From assembly GCF_014652615.1 (NCBI RefSeq), contig NZ_BMZD01000006.1:124001-188000 (forward strand): a stretch of 64,000 nt of DNA, in the 5' to 3' direction. The first letter of the stretch is position 1, and the number at the start of each line of letters is the position of its first letter. Source of the stretch: Novosphingobium arvoryzae (lineage in GTDB: Bacteria > Pseudomonadota > Alphaproteobacteria > Sphingomonadales > Sphingomonadaceae). The notes under the pieces are model-generated. The model saw nothing but the letters and a program-made list of their open reading frames with translations, was not told where the DNA came from and searched no databases. Shown piece by piece: positions 34,802 to 43,627 of this stretch. A program made the translations under genes and the position numbers.

Positions 34802-36166
34802 ATGACCAGTAGCAACCTGCAACCGGACGCCCCGCCCAACCAGCCGACCACCGCGACCCTGCCGCGCGGGCGGCTGGTGCTGTTGTTCATGGTGATGCTG
34901 GTGACGGCCGCGGGCAACACCGCGATGCAATCGGTCATGCCCGCCATCGGCACCGCCCTGAAGGTGGAGGATTTCTGGATCAGCCTGGCCTACACTTGGT
35001 CGGCGCTGCTCTGGATGATCTGCGCACCGTGGTGGGCGCGCAAGTCCGACCAGCGCGGGCGCAAGGCGATGATGGCCATCGGGCTGATGGGCTTCATCTC
35101 CAGCTTCGGGCTGTGCGGGCTGGCGCTTTATCTGGGATTGCATGGCTACCTTGGCGCGCTGGGCACCCTGCTGCTGTTCGCGTTGTGCCGTTCGCTTTAT
35201 GGCCTGTTCGGATCGGCTGCGCCGCCTGCGGTGCAGGCTTATGTCGCCAGCCGCACCAGCCGGGCGGAGCGGACGCAGGCGCTCTCGCTGATCTCGTCCA
35301 GCTTCGGCCTTGGCACGGTGCTGGGCCCGGCGCTGGCTCCGCTGCTGATCCTGCCGCTGCTGGGGCTGGTCAGTCCATTCCTGGCCTTCACCCTGATCGC
35401 GGTGATCGTGCTGATCGCACTGCGGCTGCGCCTGCCCGACGATACCCCCGCCTTTGCCGGGCGCGGCGATGTGATGGCCGCGCCGTTCAGCGCCAATTCC
35501 AACGCCAGCCGCCAGTCCGATGATGATGACACCGAAGCCGAAATCGCCGACGCCGCCGCGCCGCCGCCGGACAAGCTGTCGTGGAAGGACAGCCGGATGC
35601 GGCCCTGGCTGGTCGCCGGATTGCTGGGCGGGCATGCCCAGGCGGCGGTCATGGGGATCATCGGCTTTCTGGTGCTCGACCGGCTGGGCCTGCGCGCCAC
35701 GCCAGAGCTGGGTGCGGGGCCGACCGGGCGCATCCTGATGATGGGCGCGCTGGCGACGCTGCTGGCGCAGTGGGGGCTGATCCCGATGCTGAAGCTGGGG
35801 CCGCGCGCATCGTGCCTGTGGGGTATTGCCCTGGCCGCGATCGGGACGGGGCTGCTCGCCTTCGCCCACGCCGAACACACCATCATGGTCTGCTTCGCGC
35901 TCGCTTCGCTGGGGTTCGGGCTGTTTCGCCCCGGCTTTACCGCCGGCTCATCGCTGGCGGTCAGCCGCGCGGAACAGGGGCAGTCCGCCGGGATCGTGGC
36001 CTCGGTCAACGGCGCGGCCTATATCTTCGCGCCGGCCATCGGCGTGTGGCTTTATGGCCATTCGCAGTGGATCGGCTTTGCCGTGATCGAGGCGCTGTGC
36101 CTGGCCGTGATCGTGCTCGGCTGGCGCTCGCTCAGCGTTGATGACGGCTTGACCGGCGCGCGCTGA
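34802..36166 (+). CDS. MFS transporter
   Basis: Major facilitator, 454 residues, 12 predicted membrane segments split by a longer acidic central loop (RQSDDDDTEAE near residue 240). The motif-A-like ARKSDQRGRKAMM follows the second helix. Drug-efflux-like organisation; substrate unknown. ATG 34802 (MTSSNLQ) selected over an upstream in-frame start. Its stop is 9 bp from the convergent arsC-like stop. Confidence 0.85.
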   Translation: MTSSNLQPDAPPNQPTTATLPRGRLVLLFMVMLVTAAGNTAMQSVMPAIGTALKVEDFWISLAYTWSALLWMICAPWWARKSDQRGRKAMMAIGLMGFISSFGLCGLALYLGLHGYLGALGTLLLFALCRSLYGLFGSAAPPAVQAYVASRTSRAERTQALSLISSSFGLGTVLGPALAPLLILPLLGLVSPFLAFTLIAVIVLIALRLRLPDDTPAFAGRGDVMAAPFSANSNASRQSDDDDTEAEIADAAAPPPDKLSWKDSRMRPWLVAGLLGGHAQAAVMGIIGFLVLDRLGLRATPELGAGPTGRILMMGALATLLAQWGLIPMLKLGPRASCLWGIALAAIGTGLLAFAHAEHTIMVCFALASLGFGLFRPGFTAGSSLAVSRAEQGQSAGIVASVNGAAYIFAPAIGVWLYGHSQWIGFAVIEALCLAVIVLGWRSLSVDDGLTGAR

Positions 36167-36175
36167 AATCCGCGC

Positions 36176-36520
36176 CTACAGGATTTCGTGGACCTTTTCC
36201 TGCGGACGGCACAGGCGCACGCCCTTGTCCGTCTCAACCAGCGGACGTTCGATCAGCTTCGGCTCTGCCGCCATCGCCGCCAGCACGGTGGCGTCATCGG
36301 CCTGCGGCAGGCCGCGCTCCTCCGCATCGGTGCCGCGCAGGCGCAAGCCCTGCTGCGGGTTGATCCCGGCATCGCGATAGAGCTGCGCCAGCTTGTCCGC
36401 GCTGGGCGGGTTCTGCAAGTACTCGATCACTGTCACGTCCAGCCCCGGCGTCTCCTGCAGGATCGCCAGCGTCTTGCGCGAAGTGCCGCACGCCGGGTTG
36501 TGCCAGATGGTTGCCTGCAT
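36176..36520 (-). CDS. ArsC-family arsenate reductase-like protein
   Basis: A 114-residue thioredoxin-fold protein of the ArsC/Spx family. The active-site cysteine is Cys11 in HNPACGTSRKTL, matching glutaredoxin-coupled arsenate reductases, and KGVRLCRPQE near the C-terminus holds the arginine region. No arsB, acr3 or arsR gene is adjacent. Start at 36520 gives MQATIWHN. Confidence 0.85.
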   Translation of the reverse strand: MQATIWHNPACGTSRKTLAILQETPGLDVTVIEYLQNPPSADKLAQLYRDAGINPQQGLRLRGTDAEERGLPQADDATVLAAMAAEPKLIERPLVETDKGVRLCRPQEKVHEIL

Positions 36521-36601
36521 GGTTGCCGTTCCTTTCGTGCCAGCCAGTTCTGCCGCGCCTTTGGCACAAAATCGGTCAGCGGGAAATTTGATCCTTGTCA
36601 A

Positions 36602-36650
36602 TGAGAGCGATTCGCATTAGCGGCATCATCGTTGTTGCAAATCATTCGCA
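36602..36650 (+). promoter_or_regulatory. Two Fur-box-like sites before the siderophore receptor
   Basis: TGAGAGC-G-ATTCGCA (36602-36616) and TGCAAAT-C-ATTCGCA (36636-36650) each fit the 7-1-7 inverted repeat layout of Fur boxes; the second matches in 6 of 7 symmetric positions. They lie in the 141-bp gap between the ArsC-like gene and the receptor. Suggests iron repression. Confidence 0.6.
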
Positions 36651-36661
36651 TTAAGGATCCC

Positions 36662-38764
36662 ATGACCCACACCCCGCGCCTTCGCCAGTTCGCCCTTCTC
36701 TGCACCAGCGCGCTGGGAACCCTGGGCTGGGCCGCCCCCGCGATGGCCGAAATGGCGGCCGATGCGGCGGATTCGCCGACGATCATCGTCTATGGCCGCC
36801 CCGACGGCTACGACACCGAAAAGACCCCGACCGCAACCAAGACCAGCACCCCGCTGGTCGATGTGCCGCAGGCGATGAACGTGATCAGCCGCGAACAGCT
36901 GAACGATCAGGGCATCGATTCTCTGGGCGATGCGCTGCGCTTCGTCCCCGGCGTCGTGCTGGGCCAGGGCGAAGGCCACCGCGACCAGATCACCCTGCGC
37001 GGGCAAAGCTCCACCGCGGATTTCTTCGTCGATGGCCTGCGTGACGATGCGCAATACTACCGCCCGCTCTACAACGCCGAGCGTGTCGAAGTGCTGAAGG
37101 GCGCCAACGCGCTGATCTTTGGCCGGGGTGGCGGCGGCGGGGTGATCAACCGCGTATCCAAGGCCCCCGAATATGACCGCACCCGCGTGGGCGCCAATGC
37201 CAGCGTTGACACGTTCGGTGGCTGGACGCTGTCGGCGGACCTCGGCGCGCCGCTGTCCGACACCATCGGCACCCGCATCAACGCCGCCTATGAGGAATTC
37301 GACAACCACCGGCAGAACTATGGTGGCCACTTCATCGGCGTGACGCCCACGATCGGCGCACAGCTTGGCGAAGCCACCACGCTGACCGTGACCTATGAAT
37401 ACGCCGAGGATGACCGCCTGACCGACCGCGGCGTCCCCTCGCGCGCGGGCCAGCCGCTGACCGGCTATGACGCCACCTTCTTCGGCAGCGTCGATCTCAA
37501 CCGCAGCGAAGTGACCGCGCATCTCGCCCATATGCGGCTGGACCACGCCTTTTCCGACAGCCTGAGCGCCAATTTCAACGCCCAGTACGCCCATTACGAC
37601 AAGTATTATGGCAACGTCTTCCCGCGCGCGGCGGTGACCGCCGCCAATACGGTGGAGCTGACCGGTTACAATAGCACCACGGTGCGCGAAAACGGGATCG
37701 TGCAGGGCAATCTTGTCTGGACCGGCGACACCGGCGGAATTGGCCACACCTTGCTGCTGGGCTTTGAAGCCGCAACCCAGGACACCGCCGCTACCCGCGC
37801 CGATGCCAGATTTGGCGGTGCGACCGTGACCTCCGTGGCTTTGGCCAAGCAGATCACCTTGCCGAGCGGGATCACGTTTGGCCCGATCACCAGTTCGTCC
37901 GTATCCGATGTTCGCGCGCTGTCCGCCTATGTGCAGGACCAGATCGACATCGGTGAGCACCTGAAGCTGGTCGCCGGCCTTCGCTATGACGACTTCCGCA
38001 TCACCTCCACCAACCGGATCAACGGGTTCAAGGGACAGCGCAGCGACGGCAAGTGGTCCCCCCGGCTGGGCGTGATCGTCAAGCCGCAGGACAACCTCTC
38101 GCTCTATGCCAGCTATGCCAAGAGCTTCCTGCCGCAGTCGGGCGACCAGTTCACCGTGCTGGACGCCACGACCCAGGCGCTGGCCCCCGAATCGTTCCGC
38201 AATCTGGAAGCCGGGGTGAAGTGGGATATTTCGACCGCGCTGGCCTTTACGCTGGCCGCCTATCAGCTGGACCGCACCAACACCCGCGCGACCGATCCCG
38301 TCACCGGCAACGTGGTGCAGACGGGCAAGAGCCGGACCAAGGGCATCGAGGCATCACTGGTCGGGCAGCTGACCGACGGGCTGCAAGTCTCGCTCGGCTA
38401 TGCCCTGCAGGACGGCGAAATCCGCGCCACCACCACCGCTGCCCCTGCCGGGCGCCGTCTGGCGCAGCTGCCGCGCCACCAGCTGTCGGCCTGGGGCCGC
38501 TATCAGCTCACGGACAAGCTGGGGATCGGACTGGGCCTGCTGCACCAGTCTAGCCAGTTCTCCACTATCAGCAGCGCGGTGCGCATGCCCGCCTTCACGC
38601 GCCTCGATGCCGGGGTGTTCTATGACGTGTCGGACCGGATCGCGCTGCAGCTGAACGTCGAGAACCTGACCGACGCGGACTACTTCCCCAGCGCGCATAC
38701 CGATAACAACATCACGGCCGGCGAACCGCTCAATGCAAAACTGACGCTGCGGGTGAAGTACTGA
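36662..38764 (+). CDS. TonB-dependent siderophore receptor
   Basis: Outer-membrane ferric-siderophore receptor, 700 residues. Signal peptide ends near residue 30 (APAMA), followed by TIIVYGRPDGY, a plug domain with VDVPQAMNVISREQL and RFVPGVVLGQGEGHRDQITLRG, and VEVLKGANALIFGRGGGGGVIN, all typical of the TIGR01783 siderophore receptors. Barrel ends in an aromatic residue (RVKY). Two Fur-like boxes lie upstream. The ligand is not evident and no siderophore synthesis genes are near. Confidence 0.93.
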   Translation: MTHTPRLRQFALLCTSALGTLGWAAPAMAEMAADAADSPTIIVYGRPDGYDTEKTPTATKTSTPLVDVPQAMNVISREQLNDQGIDSLGDALRFVPGVVLGQGEGHRDQITLRGQSSTADFFVDGLRDDAQYYRPLYNAERVEVLKGANALIFGRGGGGGVINRVSKAPEYDRTRVGANASVDTFGGWTLSADLGAPLSDTIGTRINAAYEEFDNHRQNYGGHFIGVTPTIGAQLGEATTLTVTYEYAEDDRLTDRGVPSRAGQPLTGYDATFFGSVDLNRSEVTAHLAHMRLDHAFSDSLSANFNAQYAHYDKYYGNVFPRAAVTAANTVELTGYNSTTVRENGIVQGNLVWTGDTGGIGHTLLLGFEAATQDTAATRADARFGGATVTSVALAKQITLPSGITFGPITSSSVSDVRALSAYVQDQIDIGEHLKLVAGLRYDDFRITSTNRINGFKGQRSDGKWSPRLGVIVKPQDNLSLYASYAKSFLPQSGDQFTVLDATTQALAPESFRNLEAGVKWDISTALAFTLAAYQLDRTNTRATDPVTGNVVQTGKSRTKGIEASLVGQLTDGLQVSLGYALQDGEIRATTTAAPAGRRLAQLPRHQLSAWGRYQLTDKLGIGLGLLHQSSQFSTISSAVRMPAFTRLDAGVFYDVSDRIALQLNVENLTDADYFPSAHTDNNITAGEPLNAKLTLRVKY

Positions 38765-38777
38765 GGGGCGCTGGCCC

Positions 38778-39314
38778 CTACTCCCCCCGCATCGCCGGAA
38801 CCGCGCGGGCGGCGTCTTCGGGCGTCAGGCCCGGAGCGGGGGCCGCGCTGATCGTTTCCAGCCGCCGCATCACGCGCCCGGCGCGCTGGATCGCGCGGAC
38901 CAGCCGGGGATAGACCCCGCATCGGCACAGGTTCGGCACGGCAGCGGCGATATCTTCCGGCGTGGGATCGGCATTGCGCGCCAGCAGCGCGGCGGCCGAA
39001 ATGGCGATGCCGGGGGTGCAGAACCCGCACTGGATCGCCTGTTCGGCCACCAGCGCCTGCTGCACCGGATGCGACCGGTCGGGCGAAAGCCCCTCAATCG
39101 TGGTGACGACCCGCCCTTCCGCTTCGCCCAGCGTGATCAGGCAGCTGCGCAGCGCCGCGCCGTCGACCAGCACCATGCACGCGCCGCAATCGCCCGATCC
39201 GCAGCCATACTTGGTCCCGGTCAGGTTCGCGGCGCTGCGCAGGCCCCACAGCAGCGGGGTCTGCGGGTCCATCCGAAATTCGAGCGGACGGTCATTGACG
39301 GTCAGGCGGGTCAT
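38778..39314 (-). CDS. [2Fe-2S] subunit of a xanthine dehydrogenase-family oxidoreductase
   Basis: A 178-residue small electron-transfer subunit of molybdenum hydroxylases (IorA/CoxS type). The ferredoxin-like cluster has C38-X4-C43-X2-C46 and C58, and the second four-helix cluster has CGFC and CRCG. The C-terminal 25 residues are an Ala/Pro-rich tail. The molybdopterin large subunit that should sit beside it is absent on both sides: a receptor gene lies 13 bp downstream and an aldolase gene 11 bp upstream. Confidence 0.9.
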   Translation of the reverse strand: MTRLTVNDRPLEFRMDPQTPLLWGLRSAANLTGTKYGCGSGDCGACMVLVDGAALRSCLITLGEAEGRVVTTIEGLSPDRSHPVQQALVAEQAIQCGFCTPGIAISAAALLARNADPTPEDIAAAVPNLCRCGVYPRLVRAIQRAGRVMRRLETISAAPAPGLTPEDAARAVPAMRGE

Positions 39315-39325
39315 CTAGCGCGAAA

Positions 39326-40099
39326 TCAGTCGCGCCAGCTGCGGTCGATCTTGTCGATCCGGCGGGTCCACGCCTCGAAATCGCCCTGCCCCGGCAGCTT
39401 GCCCGGCACCTGCCCCTGCGCCAGATCGCGCTGGTGGACGGCCACGACCTCGTCCGGCACCAGCACGGGCTTGCCCATCGCCAGCGTCGCCATCTGGATT
39501 TCGCACGCGCGCTGCAGCGACCAATGCTGGATGAAGATTTCCGGGATCGAGCGGCCCAGGATCACAGGGCCGTGGTTCTTCAGCATCAGGATGCGCTTGT
39601 CACCCAGGTTGGCGAGCAGCCGCTCCCCTTCCTCGGCGCGCACGGTGATGCCTTCGAAATCATGATAGGCCAGCTTGCCGATGAAGTTGCAGGCATAAAA
39701 GTTCACCGGTTGCAGCCCGCCTTCCAGGCTGCACACCGCCATCGTCGCGGTGGTGTGGGTGTGGACGATGGCATGGGCCCACGGCACGTGGCGATGGAAA
39801 TAGCTGTGCTGCACGAACCCGGCCTTGTTCACCGGATAGGGGCTGCCATCCAGCGTGTTGCCATCGATGTCGATCTTGACCAGGTTCGAGGCGCAGACTT
39901 CGGAATAGAGCAAGCCGAACGGGTTGATCAGGAACGCGTTATCCTCACCCGGCACGCGCACCGAGATGTGGTTGTAGATCGACTCGGCCCAGCCAAGGTG
40001 ATCGAAGATGCGATAGCACGCGGCCAGTTCCTGCCGCGCCTGCCATTCTTCCTCGCTGCATTCGATGTTGCGCGCATGCGCGTTCAACTGGGTGGCCAT
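39326..40099 (-). CDS. Class II aldolase/adducin family protein
   Basis: A 257-residue zinc-dependent aldolase-fold protein. Metal-ligand histidines are seen in VHTHTTATM and KNHGPVILG. The family splits or decarboxylates sugar phosphates and related substrates; the actual reaction is unknown. Start at 40099 (MATQLNA) has GGAG 6-7 bp upstream, while the ATGs at 40111 and 40114 lack a site. It lies 11 bp before the [2Fe-2S] subunit gene on the same strand. Confidence 0.85.
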   Translation of the reverse strand: MATQLNAHARNIECSEEEWQARQELAACYRIFDHLGWAESIYNHISVRVPGEDNAFLINPFGLLYSEVCASNLVKIDIDGNTLDGSPYPVNKAGFVQHSYFHRHVPWAHAIVHTHTTATMAVCSLEGGLQPVNFYACNFIGKLAYHDFEGITVRAEEGERLLANLGDKRILMLKNHGPVILGRSIPEIFIQHWSLQRACEIQMATLAMGKPVLVPDEVVAVHQRDLAQGQVPGKLPGQGDFEAWTRRIDKIDRSWRD

Positions 40100-40187
40100 C
40101 GGCGTCTCCATCATTTTGTCGTTGAGGCGGCACCGGAGCGGGGGAGCGGGCCGGTGCCGTCTGTTGCGCCAGCAACACTAAGCCAAA

Positions 40188-42194
40188 TCAACGCCCGATG
40201 GAAACGCTCAATCCGGCCCAGACCGTGCGGGGCGTGCCCAGGTCGATGGAGCCGCCCTGATTGCGGGTGACGATGGTTTCGTCGGTCAGGTTCTCACCCC
40301 GCAGCACCACTGTGAAGCGCGGGCTGAGCGGCACGCGGATCACCGCGTCGAGCGTGGTCGCGGACGGCTGGAGATCGGTTTCCAGATCATCCTCATACTG
40401 CGCACCGATGTGCCGCAGCGTGGCCGACAGCAGCCAGCCATCGCGCGGCATCCACGCCACCGTTGCGCTGGCGGCCAGCTTGGCGACTTGCGCGGGACGC
40501 TTGCCATCCAGCGCCAGCGAGGCCCCGCTGGCCTGCACTTCGGCATCGGTCAGCGCCAGCGCGCCATCGAACCGGACCGTCCCCAGCCTGGCCGAGGCCG
40601 CCAGTTCCACCCCGCGCGAATGCACCGCATCGACATTGCGGCGCTCGCGCAGGTTGGTGCCAATGGTGACGTTGGCGATGGCGTTCTTCACCTTGTTGTC
40701 GAACGCGGTCAGGTTCAGCGTCACGCCGTCAACCGGGGCGAGGTCCACGCCCGCCTCGAACCCCAGCAATTCCTCATTCCGCAAGGCCGCATTGGCGCGC
40801 GTGGTGACGGGGAACACGGCGAAGGGCCGGTAGAGTTCGTTCAGGGTCGGCTGGCGCAGACTGGTATAGGCCGCCGCCCGCAGCGCCACGCCTGCTGCCG
40901 CCTGCACCCGCGCGCCGCCACGCCAGCTGACGTCCCAGCCCGCGCGGTCTGCAAAGATGTTGTTGATGGTGGTCGTCCCGGCAGCGTTCGCCTCGGTGAA
41001 GCTGCCATCGCGGATCGTCCAGCGATCGGCCCGGACGCCGCCGGTCAGCGTCAGCGCGTCCAGCGTCCAGCTGTCCTCCAGATAGAGCCCCAGATCAGTG
41101 TTGCGCCCGCCTGCGCGGCGGCGCGCGGTGACGAGGCCGGTAACCCCGCTGTAGGCCTCTTCCTGCGTGCGCCCGGTCATGCTGCGCCAGTCCGCACCCA
41201 GCCGCACTTCATGCCCGCCGCCCACCGGTGGGCGCAGTTCCAGCTTGCCGCCGATCCCGGTGGCGGGGGTGCGGCGCTGGTGCAGCGTCTTGCGGAAACT
41301 GGTGGAGCTGATCACGATATTGGAGAAATCGCGCGCCTGCACATAAGCCAGCGCATCGAACTGCCACGCGCCCCGGCCGACCAGCCGCACGCTGGCGTCC
41401 TGCCCGCGCGTGGCGGTATCTGCCCCGGCAAAGCGCAAGGTGCGCTGATCGTCATAGGCCAGCCCCCGGACCTGCAGTTCCACTGTGTCGGTCAGCGGCG
41501 CGACCGCGCGCAGCCCTGCCGACCAGCTGTCATAGCGCGCCCGTGCGCTGGCCGCGACGCGCTGGGCCACGGGCGTGGTCCAGAACCCCTGCCCCCGGTC
41601 CCAGCGCCCGCTGAGCACGGCAAAGCCCTGCCCCAGTTCCGGTGCGAGCGTGGCGGACAACTCGCTTTCGCCCCGGTCGTTGACCAGCACGCTGGCGTTC
41701 AGCAGGTCCAGTTCATCCGCGCCCGCGCTGACCATTTCGATGGTTCCGGCCACCGCCCCCGCGCCGAATGCGCCAGATCCGCCCCCACGCGTCACCAGCA
41801 CGCGCGACAGGCGTTCGGGCGCGATGCCGGAAAACGGGATGTAGCCAAAGAACGGGTCGGCCTGCGGCACGCCGTCGAGCAGGATCAGCGTGCGGCTGGA
41901 GGCATTGCCGCCCAGCCCGCGGAACGTCACCCCTTGCGCGGACGGATTGGCCGAGCGGCTGTCCGAGCGGCGAAACTGCTGAAACCCCGCAGCGGACGCC
42001 AGCACGTCCTCCAGCCGCCCCGATGCCGCGCCAGCGATCCGGTCACGCGCGATCGCCTGTACGCCATAGATGCCGTCTTCGGCAGTGCGGTCCAGCCCCT
42101 GTCCGGTAACGACGATGGTCTGGTCATCCGCCGTTTCGGCGTGGGCGGAAACCGGCAGGGCGAGAAGGGCGACGGGGATCAGGACATAGCGCAT
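40188..42194 (-). CDS. TonB-dependent receptor adjoining the phosphate regulon
   Basis: Outer-membrane receptor, 668 residues, of the compact BtuB-like type. Signal peptide ends near residue 20 (SAHA), TonB-box-like DDQTIVVTG follows, then the plug (RLEDVLASAAGFQQF, GVTFRGLGGNASSRTLILLDG) and barrel. It starts 44 bp after the phoB stop on the same strand, so it may be read with pstSCAB-phoU-phoB. This suggests uptake of a phosphorus compound; no ligand motif shows it directly. ATG 42194 (MRYVLIP) fits the signal peptide better than the ATG seven codons earlier. Confidence 0.88.
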   Translation of the reverse strand: MRYVLIPVALLALPVSAHAETADDQTIVVTGQGLDRTAEDGIYGVQAIARDRIAGAASGRLEDVLASAAGFQQFRRSDSRSANPSAQGVTFRGLGGNASSRTLILLDGVPQADPFFGYIPFSGIAPERLSRVLVTRGGGSGAFGAGAVAGTIEMVSAGADELDLLNASVLVNDRGESELSATLAPELGQGFAVLSGRWDRGQGFWTTPVAQRVAASARARYDSWSAGLRAVAPLTDTVELQVRGLAYDDQRTLRFAGADTATRGQDASVRLVGRGAWQFDALAYVQARDFSNIVISSTSFRKTLHQRRTPATGIGGKLELRPPVGGGHEVRLGADWRSMTGRTQEEAYSGVTGLVTARRRAGGRNTDLGLYLEDSWTLDALTLTGGVRADRWTIRDGSFTEANAAGTTTINNIFADRAGWDVSWRGGARVQAAAGVALRAAAYTSLRQPTLNELYRPFAVFPVTTRANAALRNEELLGFEAGVDLAPVDGVTLNLTAFDNKVKNAIANVTIGTNLRERRNVDAVHSRGVELAASARLGTVRFDGALALTDAEVQASGASLALDGKRPAQVAKLAASATVAWMPRDGWLLSATLRHIGAQYEDDLETDLQPSATTLDAVIRVPLSPRFTVVLRGENLTDETIVTRNQGGSIDLGTPRTVWAGLSVSIGR

Positions 42195-42238
42195 AGCGTG
42201 ATGCCTTTGCCGCAATCCCCGCGCTTTTCAATGCGGAC

Positions 42239-42925
42239 TTAGGCCAGTTCCATCGAATAGCCGGCGGCGCGCACGGTGCGGATCAGGCTTTCCTCGTCCG
42301 GCCGGTCGATCGCCTGGCGCAGGCGGCGGATGTGGACGTCCACGGTGCGCTCGTCGATCTCGCGGTCCATGCCCCAGACGGCGTCGATCAGCTGCTGGCG
42401 GGAATGGACCCGGCCCGGCCGTTCCATGAAGTGGCGCAGCAGGCGGAACTCGGTCGGCCCCAGCTTCAGCGTCTCGCCCGCCCGGCGTACGCGGTGGGCG
42501 ACCGGGTCCAGTTCCAGATCGGCCACTTTCAGCACGTCGCCTTCCAGCGCGGGACGGCTGCGGCGCAGCAGCGCCTCGACCCGGGCGAGCAGTTCACGCG
42601 GGGAGAACGGCTTGGTCACGTAATCGTCGGCGCCGGTCTTCAGGCCGCGAATGCGGTCTTCCTCCTCGCCACGCGCGGTCAGCATCAGGATCGGCACGCG
42701 GGCGCTGTCCTTGTGGCGGCGCAGCTGGCGGCAGACCTCGATCCCGGACAGGTTCTCGATCATCCAGTCGAGGATGATCGCGTCGGGCACGCTCTCGCGG
42801 ACCATGACCAGCGCTTCCTCGCCATCGGGCGTGACGCGCACGTCATACCCTTCGGACTTGAGGTTCCATTCCAGCAACTCGGACAGTGCCGCATCGTCCT
42901 CGACGATGAGGATCGAGGCGGCCAT
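42239..42925 (-). CDS. phoB: Phosphate regulon response regulator PhoB
   Basis: OmpR-family regulator, 228 residues, activated under phosphate limitation by PhoR. Receiver domain with acidic pocket (VEDD, 8-11), phosphoacceptor Asp53 in AIILDWMI and Lys in TKPFSPREL; the C-terminal winged helix has VDVHIRRLRQAI. Its start overlaps the phoU stop (ATGA). It should bind the PHO box at 47783-47800. Confidence 0.96.
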   Translation of the reverse strand: MAASILIVEDDAALSELLEWNLKSEGYDVRVTPDGEEALVMVRESVPDAIILDWMIENLSGIEVCRQLRRHKDSARVPILMLTARGEEEDRIRGLKTGADDYVTKPFSPRELLARVEALLRRSRPALEGDVLKVADLELDPVAHRVRRAGETLKLGPTEFRLLRHFMERPGRVHSRQQLIDAVWGMDREIDERTVDVHIRRLRQAIDRPDEESLIRTVRAAGYSMELA

Positions 42926-43617
42926 CAGTCGGCCTTCTCGACCCCGGCAGGCAACTCGCGCGAGGCGTGGTAGATGCCGGTCGCCGCGAAATAGACCATT
43001 TCCGCCACGTTGGTCGCATGGTCGCCGATGCGTTCCAGGTTGCGCGCCACGAACAGCAGCTGCGCCGCGCTGGAAATCGTCGCCGGGTTTTCCATCATGT
43101 GGGCCACCAGGTTGCGGAAGATGCTGTCGTAGAAGTTGTCGAGCTTTTCGTCGCGCGCGATCACTTCCAGCGCCAGTTCCGCATCGCGCGAACCATAGGC
43201 GTTGAGCACGTCGCGGACCATACCCTGGGCGATTTCCGCCATGGCGGGGACCAGGATCAGCGGTTCGAACTTCTTCAGCCGCTCGATCTGGCCGACGCGC
43301 TTGGCGATGTTCTTGGCATAGTCGCCAATCCGCTCGACCACACCGGAAATCTTGAGCGCGGCGATCACGTCGCGCAGGTCGTCCGCCATCGGCGCGCGCA
43401 GCGCGATCACGCGCACGGCCAGCCGGTCCACTTCTGCTTCCAGCGCGTCCAGCTTGGCGTCGGCCTGGACCACGGTCTGGGCCAGCACTTCATCGCGCTG
43501 CACCAGCGCTTCCACCGCGTCGCGGATCGCGACTTCGGCCAGTCCGCCCATTTCGGCGACCAGCCCGCGCAACTGCGCGATTTCGTTATCGAATGCCTTG
43601 ACGGTATGTTCGGCCAT
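42925..43617 (-). CDS. phoU: Phosphate signalling protein PhoU
   Basis: Cytoplasmic negative regulator that links PstB activity to PhoR; 230 residues with two three-helix PhoU repeats, each with an E/D-rich metal-binding signature (ISGVVERIGDYAKNIA and RNLERIGDHATNVAE). Lies 10 bp after pstB and overlaps phoB. Confidence 0.95.
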   Translation of the reverse strand: MAEHTVKAFDNEIAQLRGLVAEMGGLAEVAIRDAVEALVQRDEVLAQTVVQADAKLDALEAEVDRLAVRVIALRAPMADDLRDVIAALKISGVVERIGDYAKNIAKRVGQIERLKKFEPLILVPAMAEIAQGMVRDVLNAYGSRDAELALEVIARDEKLDNFYDSIFRNLVAHMMENPATISSAAQLLFVARNLERIGDHATNVAEMVYFAATGIYHASRELPAGVEKAD

Positions 43618-43627
43618 GATCGTTTCC

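Noticed and set aside
40410-42242. Open frame of about 610 codons antisense to the third receptor
   Set aside because: Shadow frame; the minus-strand receptor has signal peptide, plug and barrel, while the antisense product has no family signature.
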